From the NCBI GenBank assembly GCA_963691715.1, contig OY829281.1:2976001-3040000 (forward strand): a stretch of DNA of 64,000 nucleotides, in the 5' to 3' direction. The notes under the pieces are model-generated. The model searched no databases. It had not been told where the DNA came from and was given only the letters and a program-made list of their open reading frames with translations. Of this stretch, positions 44,974-55,000 are shown piece by piece. The translations under genes and the position numbers were made by a program. The stretch's first letter is position 1; each line of letters begins with the position of its first letter. This DNA is from HXMU1420-13 sp963691715. Lineage in GTDB: Bacteria > Bacteroidota > Rhodothermia > Balneolales > Balneolaceae.

Positions 44974-45563
44974 TGTTTAACGGTCAACCTACTTTTGTAA
45001 CTAGTGCGCCTTCTCTGGCCGATTGCCCGCCTGCAACACTTCCAGAATTTTGCTTCGCAGGTAGATCTAATGTGGGAAAATCGTCGTTGATTAATGCTTT
45101 AACGAATAAAAAACGATTGGCACGAACATCAAATGTTCCTGGGAAAACACAACAAATGAATTACTATAATATCTCTGATATTTGTTATTTCGTAGATCTT
45201 CCAGGTTATGGGTATGCAAAAGTTCCAAAGCGAGAACGAGAAAGATGGGGTAGAAATATTCGAGAGTATCTCGAAGATCGTGAAACGCTAAAATTAATTT
45301 TACATGTTATTGATTCAAGGCATAAACCAACAGAACTTGATCAAGATTTTTTTTACTGGATGGCTTCTAACAATATGCCATTTTCAGTATTGATGTCAAA
45401 AGCAGATAAACTTTCGAATAATAAGCGTTCAAAAGCCAATGCAGATGTTCGTAAAATTCTCGCTGAAATGAACATTGAAGTTCCTATTTTAGCGTATTCA
45501 TCCGAGAGCAAATTAGGCATCGAAAAAGTACAAGATTTAATCTCAGAATTTGCGGAAACATAA
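44973..45563 (+). CDS. engB: Ribosome-biogenesis GTPase EngB (YihA/YsxC)
   Basis: 196 residues, normal length. G1 is GRSNVGKSS near residue 29, G3 DLPGYGYAKVP, G4 SKADK and G5 YSSESKLG. This small essential GTPase assists late large-subunit assembly. The ATG overlaps the purF stop (TAATG), so translation is coupled. serA follows after 30 bases, making purF-engB-serA a likely single transcript. Confidence 0.95.
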   Translation: MFNGQPTFVTSAPSLADCPPATLPEFCFAGRSNVGKSSLINALTNKKRLARTSNVPGKTQQMNYYNISDICYFVDLPGYGYAKVPKRERERWGRNIREYLEDRETLKLILHVIDSRHKPTELDQDFFYWMASNNMPFSVLMSKADKLSNNKRSKANADVRKILAEMNIEVPILAYSSESKLGIEKVQDLISEFAET

Positions 45564-45593
45564 TTCCAAAATAAAACTCACTCAAACACTCTT

Positions 45594-47183
45594 ATGTCAT
45601 TCAAAGTATTATTATTAGATAGCGTTGATCCAATATGTGCACACGTATTTAAAAGCAGAGGAATACACGCAGATCAACCAGGAAAATTGTCAGTTGAAGA
45701 ATTGACTGAAAAAATTGGTGAATATGATGGTATGGTTGTCCGCAGTGCAACTAAAGTTACATCAGATTTACTACAACATGCTTCAAAAATGAAGGTTATT
45801 GGCCGTGCTGGAGTTGGAGTTGATAATATTGATATCCCAGCTTCAACTTCAAAAGGAATATTAGTAATGAATACTCCAGATGGTAATACAATTTCTACTG
45901 CTGAACATACTTGTGGCATGATCATAGCTCTATCAAGAAATATTCCAAAATCTGTAGCTAAAGTTAAGAGTGGAGGCTGGGATCGTAAAGCCTATATGGG
46001 AACTGAGGTGCATGGCAAAATTCTGGGTATTGTTGGTCTGGGAAAAATTGGTACTGAAGTTGCTAAAAGAATGCTGGCTTTCGGAATGGAAGTTCAAGCG
46101 TATGATCCATTTTCAACCGAAGAACATGCCAATAAAATTGGAGTTAAGTTAGTTGAATTAGATGATCTGCTCAAAACTTCCGATTATCTTTCAGTGCATA
46201 CCCCACTAACTGATAAAACTAAAGGTCTGGTCTCCTTAAAAAGTGCACATAAACTAAAAAAAGGAATTAAGCTTGTAAATTGCGCCCGTGGGGGTATTTA
46301 TGAAGAGGCAGATCTACCTCAATTATTAGATGAAGGCATTGTAGGAGGAGTAGCTTTGGATGTGTATACCAATGAGCCACCAACTGATGAAATATATAAT
46401 GTGTTAAAACATGAGAACATTATCAGTACCCCACATTTAGGAGCTTCAACAGAAGAAGCCCAGGAAAAAGTAGCAGAGCAAATTGCTGCCCAAATGTCTG
46501 ATGCTCTTGAGAATAAAAATTATAAAGGTAGCCTTAACGGAAAATCTATTGCCTTATTAACGAATAAAGAAGTTGGACCATATTTAGAACTAGCGGAAAA
46601 ATTAGGTCGACTAACTGTTCAGATTAGTCCAGATCATGCCAATAGCTTTGAATTTGAATACGCCGGTGAAAGCGCAAAATATGCAGACGTATTAACCGAT
46701 GGTATTCTTAAAGGGATGCTTTCAGAATATGTAAGCGAATCCATTAATCTGATAAATGCAAGAATTTATGCGGAAGAACGAGGATTTAACATAAAAGAAG
46801 TAACTTCCAACAAAACGCCACATTATAATGATCTAGTTACTATAAAGCTTCCAAAAGGAGCAGAGTACAAAAGTATTTCTGCAAGTGTTTTTGGTGATGG
46901 AGATTATCGTATCGTAGAAATTGAAAATTACGGTATTGAACTTCGACTCGAAGGCGATATTATTTTATATCAGAACGAAGATAAACCGGGTATGCTGGCA
47001 TCTGTAAGTGGGGCATTAGCAGGTATGAATATTAATATTGGTGGATTGAGCCTCGGTAGAAGTGGAAAAGGCTCTCAGGCTATTACAGCTTTTTCTATAG
47101 ACAAGCAGATGGATGAGTCTGAATTATCGAAAGTATCTGAATTGGAAGGAATAGAGCATCTGCGTTATGTATCATTAACTTGA
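45594..47183 (+). CDS. serA: D-3-phosphoglycerate dehydrogenase (SerA)
   Basis: 529 residues, the long three-domain form with a C-terminal ACT domain. It oxidises 3-phosphoglycerate in serine synthesis. The NAD loop is GIVGLGKIGTEVA near residue 146. The catalytic arginine lies in NCARGGIYEE, the glutamate in VYTNEPP and the histidine in STPHLGAST. The ACT domain (EDKPGMLASVSGALAGMNINIG) suggests serine feedback. Its 3' end overlaps convergent mnmD by 19 bases. Confidence 0.96.
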   Translation: MSFKVLLLDSVDPICAHVFKSRGIHADQPGKLSVEELTEKIGEYDGMVVRSATKVTSDLLQHASKMKVIGRAGVGVDNIDIPASTSKGILVMNTPDGNTISTAEHTCGMIIALSRNIPKSVAKVKSGGWDRKAYMGTEVHGKILGIVGLGKIGTEVAKRMLAFGMEVQAYDPFSTEEHANKIGVKLVELDDLLKTSDYLSVHTPLTDKTKGLVSLKSAHKLKKGIKLVNCARGGIYEEADLPQLLDEGIVGGVALDVYTNEPPTDEIYNVLKHENIISTPHLGASTEEAQEKVAEQIAAQMSDALENKNYKGSLNGKSIALLTNKEVGPYLELAEKLGRLTVQISPDHANSFEFEYAGESAKYADVLTDGILKGMLSEYVSESINLINARIYAEERGFNIKEVTSNKTPHYNDLVTIKLPKGAEYKSISASVFGDGDYRIVEIENYGIELRLEGDIILYQNEDKPGMLASVSGALAGMNINIGGLSLGRSGKGSQAITAFSIDKQMDESELSKVSELEGIEHLRYVSLT

Positions 47184-47962
47184 TTTAAATCAGAAAAATC
47201 ACCTCGGTCATATCTTTCTATTAAGCGAGGCTCATTTATCCTTTTAAGGTGACTGATCTTCTTTTTTTCTAATGATGCCACGGTCATTTCTCGTTTCCCT
47301 AATGCACCTGGCGCTTTAGCAACAAACCAACCCGATTTTGCTAAAGCTGCTCGTGCCCTAGATGCAGCGCAATATGTAGATAAAACAGCTTTATCATCAG
47401 CGAATATTGCCAATTTATTAAAGGTTTCTACCGTCCATAATTCTGGATTAACCTCAGGAGAAAAAGGATCATGGAAATAAAAATTTATGTAGGAATTAGG
47501 AATAGGCATCTCACTAAATCGTCCAACATATAGAGAAAGCTGAACCTGTGGATGTTGTGGTATTAATAAATGGTTCCATCCTATTTTTAGGTCAGCAAAA
47601 AAATCTAATAGCTGATGTTTTTTAAAATCTAAAGTTAATAACTCATCATAGTTGACCGTATTCATAGCATCAATTCCAGCAGGAATAGCTTCTACAGAAA
47701 AAAAGTTTATGGGAATTTTTATATTTAACACTTTGATGTATTCTAATAAAAGAAGAAAATTAAGTCCGGTTCCAAATCCCATCTCAAATATCGAAATAGG
47801 GTTTGAAGTTTGGCTTAAACATTCAATAAGCGTAGATTGCTCAAAGAAAACGTGTCTACTTTCAGAAATGGCTCCCTTGGGATTATGGTAAAATTGATTA
47901 AACTGTGTTGAGAATAAAGTTGAAGAACCGTCTTTCGACAGATGATGTACAATAGAATCCAT
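47165..47962 (-). CDS. mnmD: tRNA mnm5s2U34 methyltransferase MnmD
   Basis: 265 residues. A stand-alone methyltransferase (DUF752 domain) that finishes methylaminomethyl-2-thiouridine at tRNA position 34. The opening YHNPKGAISESRHVFFEQ, the SAM motif EMGFGTGLNFLLLL near residue 60, FYFHDPFSPEVNPELWT and STYCAASRARAALAKSGW match the family. It lacks the C-terminal FAD domain of bifunctional MnmC, as is usual for this group. Divergent from the M20 peptidase. Confidence 0.92.
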   Translation of the reverse strand: MDSIVHHLSKDGSSTLFSTQFNQFYHNPKGAISESRHVFFEQSTLIECLSQTSNPISIFEMGFGTGLNFLLLLEYIKVLNIKIPINFFSVEAIPAGIDAMNTVNYDELLTLDFKKHQLLDFFADLKIGWNHLLIPQHPQVQLSLYVGRFSEMPIPNSYINFYFHDPFSPEVNPELWTVETFNKLAIFADDKAVLSTYCAASRARAALAKSGWFVAKAPGALGKREMTVASLEKKKISHLKRINEPRLIERYDRGDFSDLNQVNDT

Positions 47963-48023
47963 AGTTGATAAGCTGCTGAAGAAAAATTTATGTAGCCATA
48001 GTATCGATCAAAATAATATATGT

Positions 48024-49214
48024 ATGCTTTTAAAAGATAAAATTCTTGAACTTACAGAAAAATATGTGCCTTATATGATACAAACCCGGCGCTATTTACA
48101 TCAACATCCTGAGGTGAGTTTTAAAGAATTTGAAACCACGAAATTTATCAAAAAGGAACTTACTGCAATTGGTATTCCTTATGAAAGTCCTCTAGAAACA
48201 GGATGTATCGGCATACTAGAAGGTGGAATTTCTTCTAATAGAGTGATTGCCCTACGTGCAGATATTGACGCGCTTCCTATGCAAGAAGATGGACAGGCAA
48301 AAGTTGATTTCATGTCACAAAATCCTGGAGTAGCACATTGTTGTGGGCATGATGCCCATACTTCGAATCTACTTGGAGCAGCAAAAATATTATATGAAAT
48401 GAAAGATAATATTGAGGGGAAAGTGTTGTTCGTTTTTCAATCTGGTGAAGAAAAGTTGCCAGGGGGAGGAAAATTACTTTGTGATACCGAGTTTCTACAG
48501 AAGCAAAATGTTGAAGCAATTTATGGATTACATACCGATCCTCTATTAACACCTGGAACAATTGCTACAAAATCAGGGCCATTAATGGGTGCACCAGACG
48601 AGTTTATGATTGAAATCTTTGGGAAAGGTGGTCATGCAGCTCGACCTCATGAAGCCATAGATCCCATAGTCATAGCTTCTCAATTTATTACAACCGTTCA
48701 AACAATTGTAAGCAGAAACATTGATCCGACAGATGCTGCAGTGGTAACAATTGGAAAAATTGAAGGAGGCACTGCTCACAATATAATTCCAGAAAGTGTG
48801 CGAATGCTCGGCACTGTTCGAACACTATCAAAAAAAGATGCAGATTTAATCGAAGAACGATTGGAAAGTATACTTAAAGGAGTAGTAATGGCTGCTGGTG
48901 GCTCATATACCTTCTCTTTTAATAGAGGGTATCCAGTAGTGATGAATACAAAGCCTGAAGCAGAACGCGTTCTAGCAAATATGCGTGAATTATTTGGAGA
49001 TGAATCTGCTATAGAACTTGAAAAACCAATAATGGCTGGAGAAGATTTTGCGTTTTATCAAGAGCATTTTCCTGGTGCTTTTTTCTTTGCGGGTAGCGGT
49101 TCGCCGGAATCTGATTCACAGTATGTATGGCATCATCCCAACTATAATGTGGATGAACGGTTTTTTAACTATGCCGCTCCTTTAATGGCAACTATAGTAT
49201 TGAATGGACAATAG
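48024..49214 (+). CDS. M20 family amidohydrolase/peptidase
   Basis: 396 residues, with the dimetal-site motifs ADIDALPMQED, HCCGHDAHTSNLLGA and QSGEEKLPGGG, and a lid dimerisation domain (GKGGHAARPHEAIDP). This matches the IAA-amino-acid hydrolase/N-acyl-amino-acid amidohydrolase subgroup, which removes acyl groups from amino acids. The ATG at 48024 is 62 bases from divergent mnmD. It overlaps the downstream oxidoreductase by eleven bases, suggesting joint amino-acid catabolism. The substrate is not determined. Confidence 0.88.
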   Translation: MLLKDKILELTEKYVPYMIQTRRYLHQHPEVSFKEFETTKFIKKELTAIGIPYESPLETGCIGILEGGISSNRVIALRADIDALPMQEDGQAKVDFMSQNPGVAHCCGHDAHTSNLLGAAKILYEMKDNIEGKVLFVFQSGEEKLPGGGKLLCDTEFLQKQNVEAIYGLHTDPLLTPGTIATKSGPLMGAPDEFMIEIFGKGGHAARPHEAIDPIVIASQFITTVQTIVSRNIDPTDAAVVTIGKIEGGTAHNIIPESVRMLGTVRTLSKKDADLIEERLESILKGVVMAAGGSYTFSFNRGYPVVMNTKPEAERVLANMRELFGDESAIELEKPIMAGEDFAFYQEHFPGAFFFAGSGSPESDSQYVWHHPNYNVDERFFNYAAPLMATIVLNGQ

Positions 49215-50322
49215 ATATAATTCAAACCAGTCGTTTTGGGAGAATGAACTCTATCATCAGGAGTATGATCTAGTAATAATAGGGGCAGGTTTAACAGGAC
49301 TATCTACCGCATATTTTTCAAAGAAAAAAAAGCCAGATTTAAGAATTCTTATTCTTGAACGCGGAGTTTTTCCTATTGGGGCAAGTACGAGAAACGCAGG
49401 CTTTGCATGTATCGGAAGTATAGGAGAGTATTTGGCAGATTTAGAACTCGATTCGGAACACCAACTTCAAAAAAGAATCAAAGCGAGATTTGAGGGTCTT
49501 GAGTTACTGAAATCTACTTTAGGACCTCAAACGATAGATTTTGATGAGTGTGGTGGTTGGGAGATTTTTACTGATCCAAAAGAGTTTGAACGGGTACGAA
49601 ATCATATTCCTCGTATTAACGAATGGATGAAATCTTTAGTTGGAGAATCAGAGGTTTATAAAGAGGGTGTATATGAAGGAAATTACGCCATATTTAATCG
49701 TTTAGAAGGGGCGCTTCATCCAGGAAAAATGATGAAAAAGCTTATTGAATTGAATCATGCAATAGGTAATGAAGTAAGGTGGAAATCAGAGGTAAAAAAG
49801 ATAGATGTTGCTGCTGGTTTGATACAAACAGAATCTGGGATACAGATAACAGCTTCTTCTATTGTATTAGCTACTAATGCGTTTACCCCAAAATTAACAC
49901 TAAATAAGGATATTCAACCTGGTAGAGGATATGTATTTATAACCAAACCAATTACAAACTTTAAGTGGAAAAGTACCTTCCATTACAACAAAGGATATGT
50001 TTATTTCAGAAATCTTGGATCGGATCGATTGTTAATTGGAGGAGGTAGAAATATTGCTCAAGAAGCTGAAAATACGAGTGAGTTCGGTTTTAATAGCCAA
50101 ATCAAAGAATACCTTATTCATTTTGTAGATGCTGTAATTAAGCTGCCTAAAGGGTGGGAGATAGAAAGTGAATGGTCGGGGATTATGGGATTCACAGATT
50201 CTAAATCTCCTTCAATACAACAAGTGGGTAAACGAACATGGCAAGTAGCTGGGCTTAGTGGAATGGGGGTTGCGCTTGGGATGTCTTTAGGAGAAAAAGT
50301 ATCCGAAAAATTAATTTTCTAA
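49204..50322 (+). CDS. FAD-dependent amino-acid oxidase-like oxidoreductase
   Basis: 372 residues of the DAO family. The FAD loop is LVIIGAGLTGLSTAYF near residue 25, followed by ASTRNAGFACIGS and, near the C-terminus, WSGIMGFTDSKSP with GLSGMGVALGMSLGEKV. This GASTRNAGF-type N-terminus is typical of glycine/sarcosine oxidase-like proteins. It overlaps the peptidase gene upstream and probably acts in the same pathway. The substrate is unknown, perhaps a secondary amine or D-amino acid. Confidence 0.87.
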   Translation: MDNRYNSNQSFWENELYHQEYDLVIIGAGLTGLSTAYFSKKKKPDLRILILERGVFPIGASTRNAGFACIGSIGEYLADLELDSEHQLQKRIKARFEGLELLKSTLGPQTIDFDECGGWEIFTDPKEFERVRNHIPRINEWMKSLVGESEVYKEGVYEGNYAIFNRLEGALHPGKMMKKLIELNHAIGNEVRWKSEVKKIDVAAGLIQTESGIQITASSIVLATNAFTPKLTLNKDIQPGRGYVFITKPITNFKWKSTFHYNKGYVYFRNLGSDRLLIGGGRNIAQEAENTSEFGFNSQIKEYLIHFVDAVIKLPKGWEIESEWSGIMGFTDSKSPSIQQVGKRTWQVAGLSGMGVALGMSLGEKVSEKLIF

Positions 50323-50403
50323 TTCCACATTATGTTGAGATGTTCACGCAGGAACAATATAATTTAAAGGGCTGTAGTGGTTAATTAAAAATAATGCCCC
50401 TAC

Positions 50404-51048
50404 TCAATCTTTATGGTTAAGAAATTCCTTATATATTATAAGAAGTTCATTTAAGATCATGGAGGTAGCTCCCCAAAGAGGAACACGATAGACATCCCAA
50501 AAAGGAACCACATATTCTGTTTTACGTAGTGACCATGCTTCTTTTTTTAAATTTGAGGGATTCAAAAATTTCGAGATGGGAATAAAAAATATATCCTCTA
50601 CTTCATTAGGATTGGCTATAAAATCCTGAGGAGTGTCGAGGAAACCCACTATGGGTGTTACCAAATTGTTCGAAAGGTCAACAAAAAGGGGACTGAGTTG
50701 TCCGATAGTTTCCACATTTTTTTCTATTACTCCTGTTTCTTCATAAGCCTCTCTTAAAGCGGTTTCTTCATGTGTTTCATTTCCTTCAGTACCACCGCCA
50801 GGGAAACTGATTTGCCCGCCATGTTTAATACCTGAGGTTCTAAGAGTGAATAAAATTTCGATCTCATCTTTCCAAGTAGTCAATAATAGTAAAACACTAC
50901 TATTTCTGTAAGAATCATCAGGGGGAGATTTTTTTTTAAAAACTTTGTCCTTGTTCAATAAGGGAACAGGATACATCATTTTATGTGCATCTATTCCCGG
51001 TAAATGTTGTGTTAATCTTTTACGCAGATATGCCCTAAGGTCAAGCAT
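50404..51048 (-). CDS. CoA pyrophosphatase-like NUDIX hydrolase
   Basis: 214 residues. The NUDIX box reads GGTEGNETHEETALREAYEETGV, split here as GGTEGNETHEE and TALREAYEETGV, and fits GX5EX7REUXEEXGU. GQISFPGG before it and the TSMILNELLIIY end match the NudL/CoA diphosphatase group. It cleaves CoA or related dinucleotides; that substrate is inferred from subgroup features. It overlaps the epimerase gene by eight bases. Confidence 0.88.
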   Translation of the reverse strand: MLDLRAYLRKRLTQHLPGIDAHKMMYPVPLLNKDKVFKKKSPPDDSYRNSSVLLLLTTWKDEIEILFTLRTSGIKHGGQISFPGGGTEGNETHEETALREAYEETGVIEKNVETIGQLSPLFVDLSNNLVTPIVGFLDTPQDFIANPNEVEDIFFIPISKFLNPSNLKKEAWSLRKTEYVVPFWDVYRVPLWGATSMILNELLIIYKEFLNHKD

Positions 51049-51994
51049 TATTTCTGATGTTTAAAAATTCAAACTGCTTTCTTAATCCTTTTAAAAGGTT
51101 GGTAGTAGGTGTATAACCTAGTAACCGTTTAGCTAATTCAATACTTGCATAGGTTTGAATTACATCTCCTTCTTTTGGATCCTGATATTCAATCAAGGCT
51201 TTTTTCCCAACAACTTCTTCCATAGATGAGATTAGTTTCTGAAGTGTAATGGGTTCAGAATTTCCTAGATTTATGATTTCTCCATCACCAGGTAAATGGG
51301 CGGATAATGCAATTCCTTGAACAATATCATCCACGTACGTGTAATCTCTTCTCGAAGTCCCATCACCATATAATGTTACTGGCTGTTGGCAAATTAACTG
51401 CTTAAAGAATTTTGATATCCCCATGTCTGGTCGTTGTCGTGGACCATAAACACTAAAAAACCGAAGAATAGTGTATTTTAAATCGTGCAATTCACAAAAA
51501 TGTTTACATATATATTCACCTTCAATTTTTGTCGCAGCATAAGGACTCAATGGTTTGGAAAGGATATCATCCTCCTTAAATGGAACTTTGTTAGTTTCTC
51601 CATATACCGATGAACTTGAAGCAAATATCAATTTTGTTGAAGGATTTTTTTTCATCGCCTCTAGTACATTAGATGTTCCATCTAAGTTTACTGTTTGATA
51701 CAATGTAGGATTTATGATGGAAGGACGAACACCAGCTTTTGCAGCCAAATGAATCACTAAATCAATACCAATCGAACTCACTATCTTTTCCAATAACCTT
51801 TTATCTAAAATACTCCCTTCAATAAAGCTAAAGTTAGTGAATGATTTGGCATGCTCAAGATTTATGATTTTTGTTTGTTTATCATAAAAATCGTCAAAGT
51901 TATCTAATCCAATAACTTGGTCACCTTTTTTTAAAAAAAATTCAGCGGTGTGAGATCCGATGAAACCAGCAACACCAGTGATAAGAATAGTCAT
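51041..51994 (-). CDS. NAD-dependent nucleotide-sugar epimerase
   Basis: 317 residues of the extended SDR family. TGVAGFIGSHTAEFFLKKG is the NAD loop; the catalytic SSSSVYG serine/threonine region and YAATKIEGE tyrosine-lysine pair follow, and RFFSVYGPRQRPDMG is the sugar-binding stretch. It most resembles UDP-glucuronate or UDP-glucose 4-epimerases. It lies between a glycosyltransferase and the NUDIX gene, so a role in envelope polysaccharide or glycolipid synthesis is likely. Confidence 0.9.
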   Translation of the reverse strand: MTILITGVAGFIGSHTAEFFLKKGDQVIGLDNFDDFYDKQTKIINLEHAKSFTNFSFIEGSILDKRLLEKIVSSIGIDLVIHLAAKAGVRPSIINPTLYQTVNLDGTSNVLEAMKKNPSTKLIFASSSSVYGETNKVPFKEDDILSKPLSPYAATKIEGEYICKHFCELHDLKYTILRFFSVYGPRQRPDMGISKFFKQLICQQPVTLYGDGTSRRDYTYVDDIVQGIALSAHLPGDGEIINLGNSEPITLQKLISSMEEVVGKKALIEYQDPKEGDVIQTYASIELAKRLLGYTPTTNLLKGLRKQFEFLNIRNNA

Positions 51995-52039
51995 CTAATT
52001 ATGAAATGTATAATGAGGTAGTGTTAAAAAATATGAGCC

Positions 52040-53035
52040 TTATTTATCAGATACTGTGATTTTTCGTAATCTATACGGTTTTTTCTCCTGCCCTTCGTAG
52101 TATACGCGCATCAAAATTTCAACGATAATACCTGTTGTAAGGAATTGTAAGCCTCCAAAAAAGGTAATAAGTCCTAAAATAAGCAGTGGTTTCCCCCATA
52201 TATCTTGGCCCATCAATTTTAAGCCAAATAGATATAGATTTATCCCAATTCCTGACAGAGTAAAGAGTATCCCAATACCACCAAATAGATGCATAGGTTT
52301 ACTTAGGTAACGCTGAAAGAAAACCATCAGAATAAGGTCACTGATAACTTTATAGGTACGGCTTAAACCATATTTTGAATTCCCTGAAGTTCTAGCATGA
52401 TGTTTAACCTCGATTTGATCGATAGTTGCACCCTCTAAATGAGTGAGCAAAGGAATAAATCGATGGAGTTCTCCATAGAGCCCAATTCGTTTTGCAATAT
52501 CAGATTTAATTATTTTTAGAGTACACCCCGCATCTTTGATATCAATACCAGTTAAGCGCCGTATGAGTGAATTAGCAATGTAACTGGGTAATTTGCGTAG
52601 GATAAAACCATCTTTTCTGTGGGCTCGTATCCCTGCAAGAACATCTAAATTCTTTTGTAGAACAATATCGATCATTTTAGGGATATCCGTAGGATCGTTT
52701 TGTAAATCACCATCCATCAATACGATATATTCGCCACTTGCATGATCAATTCCTGCTGCTAAAGCACTACTCTGACCATAATTTTTTTGAAGTTCAATCA
52801 ATTGCATGCCTGGGCGCATCTCACTGATTACATTTTTAACGGTAGCATCAGTAGATCCATCATCTACATAAATAAGTTCAAAACGAATATCGATGAGAGC
52901 AGCATAAATGGCTTCAATTAAGGGCTTAATATTATTCTCTTCGTTATACACACACACGACGATAGAAAGCAATGGTGTATGCTCTATGTGACTTTTAGTT
53001 AGGTTTTGTTCTTCAAAAATAGGTTTCATGGACAT
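52040..53035 (-). CDS. Membrane glycosyltransferase family 2 (DPM/ArnC-like)
   Basis: 331 residues. A GT2 domain (LSIVVCVYNEENNIKPLIEAI, YVDDGSTDAT, ASGEYIVLMDGDLQNDP) is followed by two C-terminal membrane spans (GGIGILFTLSGIGINLYL and a second near residue 290). This layout is that of dolichyl/undecaprenyl-phosphate sugar transferases such as ArnC. It probably loads a sugar on a lipid carrier. First gene of the leftward GT-epimerase-NUDIX unit; the sugar is not known. Confidence 0.9.
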   Translation of the reverse strand: MSMKPIFEEQNLTKSHIEHTPLLSIVVCVYNEENNIKPLIEAIYAALIDIRFELIYVDDGSTDATVKNVISEMRPGMQLIELQKNYGQSSALAAGIDHASGEYIVLMDGDLQNDPTDIPKMIDIVLQKNLDVLAGIRAHRKDGFILRKLPSYIANSLIRRLTGIDIKDAGCTLKIIKSDIAKRIGLYGELHRFIPLLTHLEGATIDQIEVKHHARTSGNSKYGLSRTYKVISDLILMVFFQRYLSKPMHLFGGIGILFTLSGIGINLYLFGLKLMGQDIWGKPLLILGLITFFGGLQFLTTGIIVEILMRVYYEGQEKKPYRLRKITVSDK

Positions 53036-53159
53036 GTTTGAAATATCATCAAATATAAATCATGTAGAAGCAAACATAAATGATCAATTGGAACGTACTT
53101 ATCTTTTAATCGGCTTAAGGTGTGCGTACCTTTATACTCTAAAACAGTCGGAATAATTC

Positions 53160-54152
53160 ATGAAAAAATACAATGTGTATGGCATTGGTAATGCCCTAGT
53201 AGACTTAGAATTTAAAGTTTCTCACCATTTTATTGAGGAACATAAAATTCCTAAAGGGTTAATGACTTTAGTAGATGAAGAAAAACAGAATCAATTGATT
53301 CAGGCTATTGAGCACACCGATATTGAGAAAAAATCAGGAGGGTCTGCAGGAAATACGGTGATTGCCGTTACACAAATGGGAGGTAGTGCATTTTATTCAT
53401 GCAAGATTTCCAATGATGAATATGGAGATCATTTTTTAAAAGACATGCATGATATTGGCATTGAAACAAACTTCGATTCCCATGCTCGTGAACATGGTTA
53501 CACGGGTAAATGTCTTGTGATGATTACAGATGATGCAGACCGAACCATGAATACCTTTTTGGGGATCAGCGCTGAACTTTCGGTTAATGAAGTTGATGAG
53601 GATGCCATTCGCAATTCCGAATATGTATATCTAGAAGGCTATCCAGTAACCTCAGATACAGCTTTTGAAGCTCTCCTCCTCACAAAAAATCTTGCTGAAA
53701 AACATGGAGTATTAACTTCACTTACTCTCTCCGATCCATCTATAGTTAAGTTTTTTAAAGAGCGATTTATAGAATTGATTGGAGCTTCTGTGGATTTACT
53801 TTTTTGTAACGAAGTTGAAGCCAAAGAATTTACAGGAAAAGAAGATGTTCTAGCGGCTCGTGAAGCTCTAAAAAAATATGCGAAACGATTTGTAATAACA
53901 TTAGGCGCAAATGGTGCAATCATATATGATGGCGATACATACATAGATATAGAACCGTACCCAGTACATGCTGTTGATACTAACGGTGCAGGAGATATGT
54001 TTGCTGGAACATTTTTGTATGGTGTAACGAACGGACTTGGGTATGCTGGTGCTGGTAAACTTGCGAGTTTAGCTTCTTCTCAAGTTGTAACTCAGTACGG
54101 TCCAAGATTAACCGTTGAAGAAGCTCAGCAAATAAAGAAAAGGATGCACTAA
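53160..54152 (+). CDS. PfkB-family adenosine kinase-like protein
   Basis: 330 residues of the ribokinase family. The N-terminal YGIGNALVDLEFKV and KSGGSAGNTVIAVTQMGG and the C-terminal anion-hole motif DTNGAGDMFAGTFLYG, with the catalytic aspartate, are clear. The layout is closest to the bacterial adenosine kinase subgroup; inosine or sugar kinase cannot be excluded. The stop overlaps the SemiSWEET start (TAATG). Confidence 0.88.
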   Translation: MKKYNVYGIGNALVDLEFKVSHHFIEEHKIPKGLMTLVDEEKQNQLIQAIEHTDIEKKSGGSAGNTVIAVTQMGGSAFYSCKISNDEYGDHFLKDMHDIGIETNFDSHAREHGYTGKCLVMITDDADRTMNTFLGISAELSVNEVDEDAIRNSEYVYLEGYPVTSDTAFEALLLTKNLAEKHGVLTSLTLSDPSIVKFFKERFIELIGASVDLLFCNEVEAKEFTGKEDVLAAREALKKYAKRFVITLGANGAIIYDGDTYIDIEPYPVHAVDTNGAGDMFAGTFLYGVTNGLGYAGAGKLASLASSQVVTQYGPRLTVEEAQQIKKRMH

Positions 54153-54415
54153 TGCATGTATCGGAAGTAATAGGATGGGCAGGATTTATTCTATTAGTCA
54201 CAGCGTGGGTTCCACAAACTATTGATACGATAAAAAATGGTAAAACAGATATTAATATCGTATTCATTATTCTTTACGTATCGTCAAGTGTACTCCTAAC
54301 GATCTATGCCATAATGCGAGTCGACTACATCTTCATTGCTTTAAATGGAATACTTACTATCGGGAGTAGCATAAATCTGTTTTACAAACTTAAACCAAGA
54401 GACTCAGATGAATAA
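54152..54415 (+). CDS. SemiSWEET-type PQ-loop transporter
   Basis: 87 residues, three membrane spans: VIGWAGFILLVTAWVPQTIDTIKNG carries the PQ motif of SemiSWEETs, then IVFIILYVSSSVLLTIYAI and IFIALNGILTIGSSINLFY. SemiSWEETs work as dimers and pass small sugars across the membrane; the substrate here is unknown. It is coupled to the kinase upstream and overlaps rdgB downstream by eight bases. Confidence 0.85.
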   Translation: MHVSEVIGWAGFILLVTAWVPQTIDTIKNGKTDINIVFIILYVSSSVLLTIYAIMRVDYIFIALNGILTIGSSINLFYKLKPRDSDE

Positions 54416-54986
54416 ACTAGTTTTAGCATCTCGAAATCAGCATAAGATTGAAGAGATGAAGGCATTACTACAGCCATTGGGCATTGAAGTTTTATCAGCC
54501 TTGGATTTTCCTAATCTCAAAGATGTGGATGAAGATAGACCGACGTTAGAAGGTAATGCCCTTAAAAAAGCAAACTATGTTTTTAAAACTACGGGACTTC
54601 CTTCACTTTCAGACGATACTGGCTTAGAAGTAGATGCCTTGAATGGTGCCCCTGGGGTATATTCAGCTCGTTATGCAGGGGAAGATGTATCCTATCAGGA
54701 TAATGTTCTTAAACTTCTAACAGAGATGAATGATATTTCAAACCGAAAAGCACAATTTAGAACGGTAGTCGCATTTGTTACTTCCGAACATGAAATTACC
54801 TTCGAAGGGTGTGTTGAAGGTAAAATTCTTAATGAACAAAAGGGGGCTGGAGGTTTTGGATATGATCCTGTGTTCCAACCAAATGGTTTTGAGCATACCT
54901 TTGCAGAATTAGATTCGGAGATAAAAAATTCTATGAGTCACCGTGGTAGAGCTATTCAAAAATTCATGGCATTTCTAAATACTTAA
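54408..54986 (+). CDS. rdgB: dITP/XTP pyrophosphatase (RdgB/HAM1)
   Basis: 192 residues, usual length. LASRNQHKIEEMKALL, SDDTGLEVDALNGAPGVYSARYAG, GAGGFGYDPVFQP and MSHRGRAIQKF are the family motifs. The enzyme hydrolyses inosine and xanthosine triphosphates to keep them out of DNA. It overlaps the SemiSWEET gene. Confidence 0.96.
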   Translation: MNKLVLASRNQHKIEEMKALLQPLGIEVLSALDFPNLKDVDEDRPTLEGNALKKANYVFKTTGLPSLSDDTGLEVDALNGAPGVYSARYAGEDVSYQDNVLKLLTEMNDISNRKAQFRTVVAFVTSEHEITFEGCVEGKILNEQKGAGGFGYDPVFQPNGFEHTFAELDSEIKNSMSHRGRAIQKFMAFLNT

Positions 54987-55000
54987 TCGTTTCTTGACCT